Position numbers and translations under genes: made by a program. From an uncultured Cyanobium sp. (GTDB lineage: Bacteria; Cyanobacteriota; Cyanobacteriia; PCC-6307; Cyanobiaceae), in assembly GCA_937919075.1 (NCBI GenBank), contig CALFOF010000053.1:1-29235 (forward strand): a stretch of DNA of 29,235 nucleotides, in the 5' to 3' direction. The notes under the pieces are model-generated. The model did no database searches and was not told the DNA's origin. It worked only from the letters and a program-made list of their open reading frames with translations. Below are positions 15,869 to 24,661 of this stretch, one piece after another; positions within the stretch are counted from its first letter, which is position 1, and the number at the start of each line of letters is the position of its first letter.

Positions 15869-17718
15869 GGCGGGTTCGCCCCATCCTGCTGGCCTGGCAC
15901 CGGCCCGTCGAACGAAACCACCTCGCCGTTGAAGAAGTCCGCCAGGCGCCGCGCCTTGTCGTCGAGCGGCACGGGAGCTGCAGGTGCGACAGGGGCCGCA
16001 GGGGCCGGTGCGCTGCCACCAAGGGCTTGGGCTGCTGGCAGCGGCATGTCAATGACAGCTGCAGCCATGGCACTGACAGGTGCCCCACGCCCTGAGCTGG
16101 CGGGGGCGGCCCCAGCTGGTAATACCGAAGCCACCCCGGCCTCGGGCGTTGGACCTGCGGCGTCGGCGCTCTCCAGTACGAGCAGCCGGGGGGAGCCCAG
16201 CGCACTTTGCAGGGCCCTCTCCAACAGCGGCAGACGGCTCTGGACCATCGCCACCCAGTTGCCGCTGACCCGCACCACCGCCCGCTGTCCGTCGAGGCGC
16301 ACGAGTGCCGCCTGCTGGGAAAGGAGCATGCGAGTGGAGGGAAGCTCCAGGCTGGCCAGGATCTGCTGCCACAGCTCAGTGAGGTTGCTGCCGCCCTCCG
16401 AGCTGGAAGCCACCGGGGACGCAGGCGCCGGCACGCCAGGCACCGGTACGCCAGGCACTGCGGCCGTGGGCCCTGGGGCCTTGGCTGGTGGGGCGCTGGG
16501 AACAGCTGGGGCACTGCCGGGCGCAGCAGCTCCCGGCGAAACAGAAACTGGCGCGGCGGGCCTTCGGACGGTGGCGCCAAGGGCGGCGGAGAGCGGCGCG
16601 GCGGCGTTGCCCGCCGATGGTTCGGCCAGCAGGCCCAGCAGCAGCACCTCCAGCCACAGCCGCGGCTGCACGCTCTGACGCAGCTGTTGTTCGCTGCCCT
16701 TGAGGCCGGCCTGCCAGCTCAGCAGCCGGGGGGTGGAAATGCGGGCCGCCAGCTCCGGCAGCTGGGGCCGGAACTGGGGGGAAAGGCTGCTCAACTCCAG
16801 GCGTCCGGGGGCGGCCGCAGCCACTGTGAGGTCGCGCAGCAGCGAGGCCAGCCCCTGAAGCACCGCCCCCGGGTCGCGGCCCCGCTCCAGCAGCTCCCGA
16901 CAGGTTTCCACCACGGCCAGCGGTTCAGCGGCGGCGAGGGCCGCCGCCAGGGAAAGCAACTCCTGCTCCGGCACCGCCCCGAGCAGCTCCCAGACGGCGC
17001 CGGCCTCCACCGGAGCGGGCAGGAGACTGAGCTGGTCCAGCAGGCTTTCGGCATCGCGCAGGCCGCCCTGGGCCCGCTGGGCTACCACATGCAGGGCTTC
17101 GGGCGTGATGCTGATCGCTTCGAGCCGGGCAATCTCGCCCAGGTGGGTTTCGATCGCCTCCAGGGGAATGCGGCGGAAATCGAAGCGTTGGCAACGGGAC
17201 AGGATCGTGGGCAGCACCCGCTGGGGATCGGTGGTGGCCAGCACGAACACCACCCGCGGTGGCGGTTCCTCCAGGGTCTTGAGCAGCGCATTGAAGGCGG
17301 CGGTCGAGAGCATGTGGCACTCGTCGATCACGTAGACCTTCCAGCGGGCCTGCACCGGTGCGAAGCGCGAGCGTTCGATCAGTTCCCGGATGTTGTCGAC
17401 GCCGGTGTTGGAGGCCGCATCGATCTCGATCACATCGAGGGCATTGCCCGCCGTGATCGAGCGGCACAATTCACAGACACCGCAGGGTTCGGGGGTGGGG
17501 CCGTCGGCGGCGATGCAGTTGAGCGAGCGGGCCAGGATCCGCGCGCTGGAGGTCTTGCCGGTGCCGCGCGGGCCGCTGAACAAATAGGCGGGCGCGATGC
17601 GCCCCTGCCGCAGGGCGTTGCTGAGCGTGGCCACGATCGCCTGCTGCCCCACCAGCTGGTCGAAGCGCTGGGGGCGGTATTTGTGATGGAGCGGCTGATA
17701 GGCGCTGGCCTGGGTCAT
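15865..17718 (-). CDS. dnaX: DNA polymerase III subunit gamma/tau
   Basis: A 617-residue clamp-loader ATPase that loads the sliding clamp and organises the replisome. The AAA+ domain has Walker A GPRGTGKT (49-56), a four-cysteine zinc site (Cys68, 79, 82, 85), Walker B VIDECHML (about 131-138) and the SRC sensor motif (174-176). Domain III follows to about residue 370. The C-terminal region is a Pro/Ala/Gly-rich linker containing a 15-bp tandem repeat, then a conserved folded segment ending LADFFNGEVVSF. There is no intein, unlike the split DnaE and DnaX inteins known elsewhere in cyanobacteria, and no A-rich frameshift site was seen. The ATG at 17718 is preceded by GGGGA. It follows the LRAT gene by 32 nt. 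Confidence 0.96.
   Translation of the reverse strand: MTQASAYQPLHHKYRPQRFDQLVGQQAIVATLSNALRQGRIAPAYLFSGPRGTGKTSSARILARSLNCIAADGPTPEPCGVCELCRSITAGNALDVIEIDAASNTGVDNIRELIERSRFAPVQARWKVYVIDECHMLSTAAFNALLKTLEEPPPRVVFVLATTDPQRVLPTILSRCQRFDFRRIPLEAIETHLGEIARLEAISITPEALHVVAQRAQGGLRDAESLLDQLSLLPAPVEAGAVWELLGAVPEQELLSLAAALAAAEPLAVVETCRELLERGRDPGAVLQGLASLLRDLTVAAAAPGRLELSSLSPQFRPQLPELAARISTPRLLSWQAGLKGSEQQLRQSVQPRLWLEVLLLGLLAEPSAGNAAAPLSAALGATVRRPAAPVSVSPGAAAPGSAPAVPSAPPAKAPGPTAAVPGVPVPGVPAPASPVASSSEGGSNLTELWQQILASLELPSTRMLLSQQAALVRLDGQRAVVRVSGNWVAMVQSRLPLLERALQSALGSPRLLVLESADAAGPTPEAGVASVLPAGAAPASSGRGAPVSAMAAAVIDMPLPAAQALGGSAPAPAAPVAPAAPVPLDDKARRLADFFNGEVVSFDGPVPGQQDGANPP
16424..16453. repeat. Two-copy 15-bp tandem repeat in the dnaX linker
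   Basis: Adjacent units GGCGCCGGCACGCCA and GGCACCGGTACGCCA differ at two positions. They keep the reading frame and encode the GVPVPGVPAP part of the flexible linker. This is typical low-complexity expansion. Confidence 0.6.
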
Positions 17719-17750
17719 GGCGGAGTCCCCGGACGGCCTGATCAGCGAGG

Positions 17751-18422
17751 TTACTGGGGGCTCCCGGAGCCCAGCAGACGCTCCAGCCGGCCTTCCAGTT
17801 CTTCCACCGCTTCCAGCTGATCGGCCAGGTTCTGGGCCTGTAGACGCAACCGATCGAACTGGTCGGTGCTGTCGCTTTTCCAGCGCGCTTCGGCCTGTTC
17901 CAGCTCCAGTTCCAGCCGCTGCTGCAGCTTCAGCCGCAGGGCATCGAGCTGCTCCAGGCTGCGGCGGGCCAGCTCCCGGCCCCGCTCCAGGTGGCTGCCA
18001 TCGATGGCCAGGCCCTGGCGCAGCAACAGCCGCACGGCCACCAGCAGAGCGGCGGGGATGAACTGACCCAGGGCCAGGGCGCCAAGGCTGCCGGTGCCCA
18101 ACCACCCCTCCACCTGGGAGCTGCGGTGACGACCGGTCTTGCACCAGCTGGCGAAGTGCTCGCAGTTGTTGAACACCAGGTTGTAGCGCTGCTCTCCCAG
18201 GCGCCCCATGGCGCGCCGCAGCGTCACCCCTGCCGGCGACACCTCTGCCTCCGGGTAACTCACCACGCTGATCGCTTCGCCGCAGGAGAAGTCGGAGAGG
18301 GGACTGCGCAGGATCTGGCGACCCTCCAGATAATGGGCCACCGTGCCGTCGCCCAGATCGATGCCGTGGTGATCGAACAGGCCGTGTTGGCGCGGCACCT
18401 GCAGGTGGTCAGCCGTGGCCAT
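17751..18422 (-). CDS. LRAT-domain (NlpC/P60-like) protein with coiled-coil tail
   Basis: A 223-residue protein with an N-terminal lecithin:retinol acyltransferase (LRAT) domain, a circularly permuted papain-like fold. The catalytic His lies in HHGIDLGDGTVAHY (His19, with His30 downstream). The nucleophile Cys87 is in the diagnostic NNCEHFASWCKTG motif, followed by SSQVEGW. A hydrophobic segment (about 111-134) may insert in or touch a membrane. Residues about 145-220 are charged and heptad-like, predicted coiled coil. Family members act as lipid acyltransferases, phospholipases or thiol hydrolases; the substrate here is unknown. It starts 12 nt after clpX, with the clpX stop overlapping a possible ribosome-binding site (TTGAGG), and ends 32 nt before dnaX. 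Confidence 0.85.
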   Translation of the reverse strand: MATADHLQVPRQHGLFDHHGIDLGDGTVAHYLEGRQILRSPLSDFSCGEAISVVSYPEAEVSPAGVTLRRAMGRLGEQRYNLVFNNCEHFASWCKTGRHRSSQVEGWLGTGSLGALALGQFIPAALLVAVRLLLRQGLAIDGSHLERGRELARRSLEQLDALRLKLQQRLELELEQAEARWKSDSTDQFDRLRLQAQNLADQLEAVEELEGRLERLLGSGSPQ

Positions 18423-18434
18423 GGCGGCTGTGCC

Positions 18435-19781
18435 TCAAGCTGATTCCTGTTTGTCGACCAGGCCGGGGTAAGGAAGGATCTTGGCGCGTGAGCGCAGCTC
18501 CACCAGCTCACGGGTGATGGTGAAGGTGGTGATCGCGTCGTTGGAGGGGATGTCGTACATCACATCGAGCATCAGCTCCTCAACGATGCCCCGCAGTGCC
18601 CGGGCGCCGGTGCGTCGTCGGTGGGCCTCCTGGGCGATCGCCTCGATGGCGCCGGCCTCGAACTCCAGCCGCACGTTGTCCATGCTCATCAGCGTCTGGA
18701 ACTGCTTCACCAGCGCGTCGCGCGGCTCGGTGAGGATGGCTTCGAGGGAGCGGATGTCGAGTGGTTCGAGCACGGCGCTCACCGGCAGCCGGCCGATGAA
18801 TTCCGGGATCAGGCCGTAGCGCACCAGGTCGTCGGGTTCCAGGTGGCGCAGCACGTGGGCAGCTTGCTGCTCCTTCTGCGCGCGGCTGCGGCCGCGGCCA
18901 TCGCTGGGCAGAAAGCCAATCGAGTTGCGACCCAGCCGCCGCTGCACCACATCTTCAAGGCCAGTGAAAGCACCGCCGCAGATGAACAGGATCTGGCTGG
19001 TGTCGATCTGGATGCAGTCTTGGTAGGGGTGCTTGCGGCCGCCCTGCGGCGGCACGTTGGCCACCGTTCCTTCCAGCATCTTGAGCAGGGCCTGCTGCAC
19101 CCCTTCGCCTGACACATCCCGGGTGATCGAGGGGTTTTCGCTCTTGCGGGCGATCTTGTCGATCTCGTCGATGTAAATGATGCCGCGCTGGGCCTGCTCC
19201 ACATCCAGATCGGCCTTCTGCAGCAGCCGCAGCAGGATGTTCTCAACGTCTTCGCCCACGTAGCCGGCTTCGGTGAGCGTGGTGGCGTCGGCCACCGCGA
19301 AGGGCACGTCGAGCTGCTCAGCGAGCGTCTGGGCGAGGAGGGTTTTGCCAGAGCCGGTGGGGCCGATCAGCAGGATGTTGGATTTGTGCAGCCGGGTGGC
19401 GAGATGGTCGGTTTCGCCTTGCCCATCCCCTTGCCAGGCCAGGCGTTTGTAGTGGTTATAGACCGCCACCGACAACACCTTCTTGGCTTCGTCCTGCCCC
19501 ACCACCTGCCGGTCGAGGTAGGCCTTGATCTCACGTGGCTTCGGGACGGTGGCCAGGGTAGGGGCCGGTTTGGCGCCTTTTCTGGGCGCAGGCTTTCTGC
19601 TGCTGTCGTGGTGGGCGCGGGTGCTGCCCGGCGTGTCCACCAGCTCCTCATCGAGAATCTCGTTGCAGAGATCAATGCATTCGTCGCAGATGTAGACCCC
19701 TGGTCCGGCGATCAGCTTCCGCACCTGTTCCTGCGATTTCCCGCAGAACGAGCACTTCAGATGGGCGTCGAACTTGGCCAT
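18435..19781 (-). CDS. clpX: ATP-dependent Clp protease ATP-binding subunit ClpX
   Basis: A 448-residue AAA+ unfoldase that feeds substrates to ClpP. The N-terminal zinc-binding domain has Cys10, Cys13, Cys32 and Cys35. The ATPase has Walker A GPTGSGKT (140-147), the pore loop GYVGED and the Walker [12 protein letters not shown]. The ClpP-docking IGF loop is present (NSIGFLPS), as are the [11 protein letters not shown] and arginine-sensor regions ([12 protein letters not shown]). The linker after the zinc domain is Pro/Lys-rich. Everything needed for function is present. It is encoded 98 nt downstream of clpP, in the classic tig-clpP-clpX order. Confidence 0.98.
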   Translation of the reverse strand: MAKFDAHLKCSFCGKSQEQVRKLIAGPGVYICDECIDLCNEILDEELVDTPGSTRAHHDSSRKPAPRKGAKPAPTLATVPKPREIKAYLDRQVVGQDEAKKVLSVAVYNHYKRLAWQGDGQGETDHLATRLHKSNILLIGPTGSGKTLLAQTLAEQLDVPFAVADATTLTEAGYVGEDVENILLRLLQKADLDVEQAQRGIIYIDEIDKIARKSENPSITRDVSGEGVQQALLKMLEGTVANVPPQGGRKHPYQDCIQIDTSQILFICGGAFTGLEDVVQRRLGRNSIGFLPSDGRGRSRAQKEQQAAHVLRHLEPDDLVRYGLIPEFIGRLPVSAVLEPLDIRSLEAILTEPRDALVKQFQTLMSMDNVRLEFEAGAIEAIAQEAHRRRTGARALRGIVEELMLDVMYDIPSNDAITTFTITRELVELRSRAKILPYPGLVDKQESA

Positions 19782-19879
19782 CGCGTGGGATCCGGAAGCG
19801 GAGGAAGAACGCTGGAGGCCGGAACTCCAGAGGGGCCCGTAATGGCGGGGTCAGACGAAGGAGGCCGCGCTGGTGTGGT

Positions 19880-20503
19880 TCAGAGCGGCGTGGTGTCGGT
19901 GACGACACGATCGATGAGCCCGTAGGTCACGGCTTCGTCTGGAGACAAAAAGTAGTCGCGGTCGGTGTCTTCGGCAATCTTTGCCAGGGGCTGGCCGGTG
20001 TGTTCGGCCATCAGTCCGTTCAAGGTGTCCTTCAGGAAAAGGATTTCCTTCGCCTGGATTTCGATGTCAACTGCCTGGCCCTGGGCGCCGCCCAGCGGCT
20101 GGTGAATCATGATCCGGGCGCTCGGCAGGGCCATGCGCTTGCCTTTGGTGCCGCCGGAGAGCAGGAAGGCCCCCATGCTCGCCGCCAAGCCATAGCAGAT
20201 GGTGACCACGTCGGGGGCCACCTGCTGCATGGTGTCGTAGATGGCCAGCCCGGCTGTGACCGAGCCACCGGGAGAGTTCACATAGATCTGGATGTCCTTG
20301 TCGGGATCTTCCGCCTCCAGAAAGAGCAGCTGGGCCACCAGCGAGTCGGCCACGGCATCGTCGATGCCGGTGCCGAGAAAGATGATCCGCTCGCGCAGCA
20401 GGCGTGAGTAGATATCAAACGCCCGTTCACCTCTGCCGGATTGCTCCACCACCGTGGGGAGCACCCCCGGTGCCGCCTGAGGCCCGACGCCGCTGAGGGC
20501 CAT
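19880..20503 (-). CDS. clpP: ATP-dependent Clp protease proteolytic subunit ClpP
   Basis: A 207-residue serine protease that forms the tetradecameric Clp chamber. The catalytic triad is Ser109 (GLAASMGAF), His134 (MIHQPLGG) and Asp183 (DTDRDYF). The N-terminal [19 protein letters not shown] segment is typical. The ATG at 20503 is chosen; a GTG at 20560 would add 19 residues and cannot be excluded, and neither start has a clear Shine-Dalgarno. Cyanobacteria carry several clpP copies; linkage to clpX suggests this is the ClpX partner. It lies 108 nt downstream of tig. Confidence 0.95.
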   Translation of the reverse strand: MALSGVGPQAAPGVLPTVVEQSGRGERAFDIYSRLLRERIIFLGTGIDDAVADSLVAQLLFLEAEDPDKDIQIYVNSPGGSVTAGLAIYDTMQQVAPDVVTICYGLAASMGAFLLSGGTKGKRMALPSARIMIHQPLGGAQGQAVDIEIQAKEILFLKDTLNGLMAEHTGQPLAKIAEDTDRDYFLSPDEAVTYGLIDRVVTDTTPL

Positions 20504-20611
20504 GGCTGGGTGGCCCTGCCAGCGGTTCTGGATCGGATGGGGGCGGAAGGCGTCGATCACGCGGCCGTGGGGATGCGAGGGGAGATGGAATCAATCTATG
20601 GCCGCTGCGCT

Positions 20612-22054
20612 TCAGGTCGCTGCGGCCGGAGGTTCGGTCGCAGCGGCAGTGTCGCCTGTGGTGGCTGCTGCCGTTGCACCTGCGCTGGCGGCCTCTGTGG
20701 AGCCTTCGCTGACTTCCTCGTTGGCTTCGTCGGCCGGTTCCGGTGCTTTCTCAGTGACGGTGCTGTTTGCCTCCAGCCACTCCAGCAGTTTCTCGCGCAG
20801 CAGGTCGTCGGCCACGGCCAGCCGCAGCCGCTCGGGATCGATCTTGCTGGTGTCGCTGAAGCCCTTGCTCACCTCCTTCACCTTGGCGTCGACGACGGCC
20901 GGCTCCACCGCAATGGCTTCGGCCTCGGCCAGGGCCTGGAGGGCGAAGGTGCGCTTCAGGCGTTGCACCGCCTCGGGGCGCGACGTGTCCATCAGGCTGC
21001 GCACCAGCTCCTGGCTGAACAGCTTCTTGACGTCCATGCCCTGCTGGGCGATCTGGCTGGCCGTCTGCTCGATCAAGTTGCGCACTTCCTGCTGGATCAG
21101 GCTCTCGGGAAGTTCCACCTCCAGCTGCTCCACCAAGGCAGTGAGCAGTGCTTCCTGGCGGCCGTTACGGGCGCGCCGTTCGGCGTCTTCGCGCAGCCTG
21201 GTTTCCAGCTCGGCGCGCATCTCGGCCAGGGTGGCTTGCTCGCTCGCTTCCTGGGCGAAGGCGTCGTCGAGGGCGGGCAGTTCGCGGGTCTTGAGATCGT
21301 TGAGCGTGATCGCGAAGCCGGCAGCCCGGCCGCGTGCGTCCTCTTGGGGGTAGTCGTCGGGGAACAGGCAGCTGATCTGTCGCTCCTCGCCGATGGTCAT
21401 ACCGAGGATGCCTTCCACAAATCCGGGAATCATGCGGCCATCGTCGAGCTCCACCTCCAGCGCCTCGGCGGTGCCCCCGACGATCGCTTCACCGGTGTCG
21501 GTGTAGCTGCCGCTGAAGCTCACCACCGCCACATCGCCGGTGGCGGCGGGCCGACCTTCCACCGGCACCAGGGTGGCCCGCTGGCGGCGGGATTGTTCGA
21601 TCAGTTCATCGATGCGGGCCGGGTCGTAGCTGACGGCTTCGGCTTCGGCCGTCAGACCGGAGGTGGCCTTCAGGCTGGGGGTGGGCTGCACATCCAGCTC
21701 CAGGGTGAGCACCAGGGCTTCACCGGGGTTGAAGCGCTCCAGCAGCGCATCGAAGCCTTCGCTGAGCTCGGGGCTGCTGAGGGCATCGATCTTTTCCTGG
21801 GCGAGCGCATCGCGCCAGACGCTGTCGACAAGATCCTCAAGGGCAGTGGCGCGGATCCGCAGCGGACCGATCTGCTGCAGCAGCACAGGGCGCGGCACCT
21901 TGCCGGGCCGGAACCCCGGCAGGCGCACGCTGCGGCTCAGCTTGCTGACCGCCGCTTCGTAGCTGGCCTGGGAACGGCCGCCGGGGATTTCCACTTCCAG
22001 GGCCAACCGGCTACCGGGACGGGGGCTGGTCTTGACCTTCAAAGCAGAGCTCAT
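20612..22054 (-). CDS. tig: Trigger factor (ribosome-associated chaperone)
   Basis: A 480-residue ribosome-bound chaperone and peptidyl-prolyl isomerase. The ribosome-docking signature GFRPGKVP lies at about 47-54. A PPIase domain ([19 protein letters not shown]) and the helical C-terminal arms follow. The last 45 or so residues are an acidic then Ala/Thr-rich tail that looks disordered and is not part of the conserved fold. It is the first gene of the tig-clpP-clpX run. Its promoter probably lies in the 439-nt gap upstream, where a weak -10-like TAGTAT occurs on the minus strand about 50 nt before the ATG. Confidence 0.96.
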   Translation of the reverse strand: MSSALKVKTSPRPGSRLALEVEIPGGRSQASYEAAVSKLSRSVRLPGFRPGKVPRPVLLQQIGPLRIRATALEDLVDSVWRDALAQEKIDALSSPELSEGFDALLERFNPGEALVLTLELDVQPTPSLKATSGLTAEAEAVSYDPARIDELIEQSRRQRATLVPVEGRPAATGDVAVVSFSGSYTDTGEAIVGGTAEALEVELDDGRMIPGFVEGILGMTIGEERQISCLFPDDYPQEDARGRAAGFAITLNDLKTRELPALDDAFAQEASEQATLAEMRAELETRLREDAERRARNGRQEALLTALVEQLEVELPESLIQQEVRNLIEQTASQIAQQGMDVKKLFSQELVRSLMDTSRPEAVQRLKRTFALQALAEAEAIAVEPAVVDAKVKEVSKGFSDTSKIDPERLRLAVADDLLREKLLEWLEANSTVTEKAPEPADEANEEVSEGSTEAASAGATAAATTGDTAAATEPPAAAT

Positions 22055-22493
22055 GGACGAACCGGCTGGACCGGCGGGGCAGGGCAGCTCTCAATACTAG
22101 AAACCCACCTCTCCCTCCCTCCTGCCAACCGGGCAGAGGGCGCCGCCGGCAGGGCCATGGACGCCGCCGGCAGGCCCATCCCTGTTCGCCAAAGCGTTGG
22201 GGTCCGGGTATGGTGATCGAGACGACAAACAGACCCATATCTCCATCCGGTTCGCCGCAGGCAGGGAATGCTCTCCTGCCAGGCTCGAGCCCAGACCGTT
22301 TCCCACCCTCGTTGGATCGCTGCGCTGGCGGCAAAGGTTTTTCACAACACACCGTTTTCCCTCGCTTTCTTTCTTTTCTCTCCATTTCATCCGCGGCGTC
22401 TGTCGGCCCACTTCCTTCTCTTTCCAGGCGCTCGCTGCCAGCCCCGTCGCTGCCTCCTGAGCCCTTTCGGCTCCCCCCCGCCTGAACCTGTTT
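22055..22493. other. Divergent intergenic region between tig and asd (no gene seen)
   Basis: This is the only stretch above 300 bases without a recognisable gene. It must carry the tig and asd promoters. It holds a 21-bp imperfect tandem duplication (22141-22182) and a polypyrimidine tract on the plus strand (about 22355-22383, one purine). Short open frames here lack any conserved look or ribosome-binding site. I see no lysine riboswitch or known small RNA. Confidence 0.6.
22141..22182. repeat. 21-bp imperfect tandem duplication upstream of tig
   Basis: Two adjacent 21-bp units share the first 13 bases (CGCCGCCGGCAGG) and differ at four later positions. Each unit contains the palindrome GCCGGC. 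It is about 90-130 nt upstream of the tig start. Confidence 0.55.
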
Positions 22494-23642
22494 TTGTCTG
22501 CTGCTCCGTTCTCCCCCGCCACGTTGTCCACCGCACCATCCCCCTCCTTCCTGAGCCGTCACCCCCTCACCGTCGCCGTGCTCGGCGCCACCGGTGCAGT
22601 GGGCTGTGAGTTGCTTGAGCTGCTGGAGGAGCGCCACTTCCCAGTGGCCGAGCTGCGCCTGCTGGCCTCCCCCCGTTCCGCTGGCCGCAGCCTGACCTGG
22701 CGGGGCCGTGAGCTCACCGTGCAGCCGGTCGCCCCGGAGGCCTTCGAAGGGGTGGATCTGGTGCTGGCCTCCGCCGGCGGCTCGATCTCCAGGCAGTGGG
22801 CGCCGCTGGCGGTGGCGGCCGGCGCCGTGGTGATCGACAACTCCAGCGCGTTCCGCCTTGATGCGGATGTGCCGCTGGTGGTGCCCGAGGTGAATCCGGC
22901 GGCGGCGTTCGCCCACAGGGGCATCGTGGCCAATCCCAACTGCACCACGATCCTGCTCACCCTGGCCCTGGCTCCCCTGCAGGCCCGGCGACCGATCCGT
23001 CGTGTCGTGGTGAGCACCTATCAATCGGCCAGTGGCGCGGGTGCCCGGGCGATGGAGGAGCTGCGCACGCTCAGCCGCACCGTGCTCGATGGCGGCCAGC
23101 CGGTGAGTGAGGTGCTGCCCCATTCGCTCGCCTTCAACCTCTTCCTGCACAACTCGCCGCTGCAGAGCAACGGCTATTGCGAGGAGGAGCTGAAGATGGT
23201 CAACGAAACCCGCAAGATCCTGCAGCTGCCGCAGCTGCGCCTCACCGCCACCTGCGTGCGCGTCCCCGTGCTCAGGGCCCATTCCGAGGCGGTGAACATT
23301 GAATTTGAGGAGCCCTTCCCGACCGAGGAGGCCCGCGCCCTGCTGGCGGCGGCACCCGGTGTGGAGCTGATCGAGGATTTCGACGCCAACCGTTTCCCCA
23401 TGCCCACCGATGTGACCGGCAGGGATCCGGTGGCGATCGGTCGGCTGCGCCAGGACATCAGCGATCCCCATGCGCTGGAGCTCTGGCTCTGCGGCGATCA
23501 GATCCGCAAGGGCGCCGCGCTCAACGCCATCCAGATCGCCGAACTGCTGTTCGACCCGGCCCGCCAGCCCCACGGCGGCATGGCCGAGACCACGGCAGCA
23601 ACCCCCTTCCGAGTGCAATCCCTTGCAGGAGGTGCCGGTTGA
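22494..23642 (+). CDS. asd: Aspartate-semialdehyde dehydrogenase
   Basis: A 382-residue (from the first TTG) NADP-dependent enzyme that reduces aspartyl phosphate to aspartate semialdehyde, the branch-point intermediate for lysine/diaminopimelate, threonine and methionine. It has the nucleotide loop [11 protein letters not shown], catalytic Cys150 in ANPNCTT, the [10 protein letters not shown] segment, the acid-base His in RAHSEA and a C-terminal [13 protein letters not shown]. The start is uncertain: no ATG exists and TTG codons at 22494 and 22524 are both possible. The N-terminus before VAVLGATG and a 28-residue C-terminal tail exceed the usual length of about 345. It overlaps dapA. Confidence 0.93.
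   Translation: MSAAPFSPATLSTAPSPSFLSRHPLTVAVLGATGAVGCELLELLEERHFPVAELRLLASPRSAGRSLTWRGRELTVQPVAPEAFEGVDLVLASAGGSISRQWAPLAVAAGAVVIDNSSAFRLDADVPLVVPEVNPAAAFAHRGIVANPNCTTILLTLALAPLQARRPIRRVVVSTYQSASGAGARAMEELRTLSRTVLDGGQPVSEVLPHSLAFNLFLHNSPLQSNGYCEEELKMVNETRKILQLPQLRLTATCVRVPVLRAHSEAVNIEFEEPFPTEEARALLAAAPGVELIEDFDANRFPMPTDVTGRDPVAIGRLRQDISDPHALELWLCGDQIRKGAALNAIQIAELLFDPARQPHGGMAETTAATPFRVQSLAGGAG
23627..23632 (+). promoter_or_regulatory. Shine-Dalgarno AGGAGG for dapA
   Basis: A full-consensus AGGAGG lies inside the end of asd, 6 nt before the TTG at 23639. It fixes this TTG as the dapA start and suggests translational coupling. Confidence 0.85.
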
Positions 23643-24535
23643 CGCTGGTTGCCGCGCCCTTCGGCCGGGTGCTCACCGCCATGGTCACGCCGTTCGCGGC
23701 CGATGGCGCCCTGGATCTGGATCTGGCCGCCCGGCTGGCCGTGCATCTCGTGGCCCATGGGTCCGATGGCCTGGTGGTCTGCGGCACCACCGGAGAATCC
23801 CCCACGCTCAGCTGGCAGGAACAGCATCAACTCTTCCAGGCCGTGAAGGAGGCGGTGGGACCCGGCGCCAAGGTGCTCGCCGGCACCGGCAGCAACTGCA
23901 CCGCCGAGGCCGTGGAGGCGATCTCCCAGGCGGCCGCGCTCGGTGCCGATGGCGCGCTGGTGGTGGTGCCTTACTACAACAAGCCGCCCCAGGAGGGGCT
24001 TGAAGCGCATTTCCGGGCCGTCGCCAGTGCCGTGCCGGAGCTGCCGATCATGCTTTACAACATCCCCGGCCGCACCTCCTGCAGCCTGGCCCCGGACACC
24101 ACCGCGCGGCTGATGGATCTGCCCAACGTGGTGAGCTACAAGGCCGCCAGCGGCAGCACCGACGAAGTCACCCAGCTGCGGGTCCGCTGTGGCTCAGCCC
24201 TGGCGATCTACAGCGGCGACGACGCCTTGACGCTGCCGATGTTGGCGCTCGGGGCTGTGGGCGTGGTGAGCGTGGCCAGCCATCTGGTAGGCCCCCAGAT
24301 CCAGCAGATGATCACCGCCTTCCACGCCGGCGACCATGCCACCGCCCAGGCGCTGCACGAGCAGATGATGCCCCTGTGCCGGGCGCTGTTCTCCTGCACC
24401 AATCCGATTCCGGTCAAGGCCGCCCTGCAGCTCGAAGGCTGGCCTGTGGGCGCCCCCCGACTTCCTCTTGTTTCTGCCGACAGCGATGTGCGTGAACGAT
24501 TGACCTCTGCTCTGGCCGCCCTGCGTCCCACGTGA
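23639..24535 (+). CDS. dapA: 4-hydroxy-tetrahydrodipicolinate synthase
   Basis: A 298-residue TIM-barrel aldolase that condenses pyruvate with aspartate semialdehyde, the first committed step to diaminopimelate (peptidoglycan) and lysine. It has the [10 protein letters not shown] loop (about 48-57), PYYNKP (111-116), the catalytic Tyr140 in YNIPGRT, and the Schiff-base Lys168 in [10 protein letters not shown]. The TTG start at 23639 overlaps the asd TGA stop (TTGA) and has a perfect AGGAGG, so it is translated together with the enzyme that makes its substrate. All catalytic residues are present. Confidence 0.96.
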   Translation: MTLVAAPFGRVLTAMVTPFAADGALDLDLAARLAVHLVAHGSDGLVVCGTTGESPTLSWQEQHQLFQAVKEAVGPGAKVLAGTGSNCTAEAVEAISQAAALGADGALVVVPYYNKPPQEGLEAHFRAVASAVPELPIMLYNIPGRTSCSLAPDTTARLMDLPNVVSYKAASGSTDEVTQLRVRCGSALAIYSGDDALTLPMLALGAVGVVSVASHLVGPQIQQMITAFHAGDHATAQALHEQMMPLCRALFSCTNPIPVKAALQLEGWPVGAPRLPLVSADSDVRERLTSALAALRPT

Positions 24536-24661
24536 CGCCAAGGCTCCCCTCCGGCATGGCCTCGCCCGGAACTCCTGCTTCAGCTTCCCCGCACCAGACC
24601 ACAACATCTGTTTCACAGCTCCATTCCCCTTCGTTCCGGATCTGATCCGCAGACACCCCTG

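Noticed and set aside
16424..16453. Tandem repeats as a CRISPR-like array
   Set aside because: Only two 15-bp units without spacers, in frame within dnaX.
15865..17718. Intein or programmed frameshift in dnaX
   Set aside because: The Walker A region is continuous, so no intein is inserted there. No A-rich slippery sequence with a following hairpin was seen.
16207..17820. 537-codon open frame antisense to dnaX
   Set aside because: Shadow of the well-supported dnaX gene; low-complexity product.
20441..22216. 591-codon open frame antisense to clpP/tig
   Set aside because: Shadow of tig in a GC-rich genome; no domain, no ribosome-binding site, Gly/Gln/His-rich composition.
22197..22493. Short open frames and a possible lysine riboswitch ahead of asd
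   Set aside because: The frames encode biased sequence without conserved look. I could not find the conserved core or helices of the lysine riboswitch.
22011..23618. 535-codon open frame antisense to asd and its leader
   Set aside because: asd is certain on the plus strand; the product is Gly/Gln/Arg-rich without motifs.
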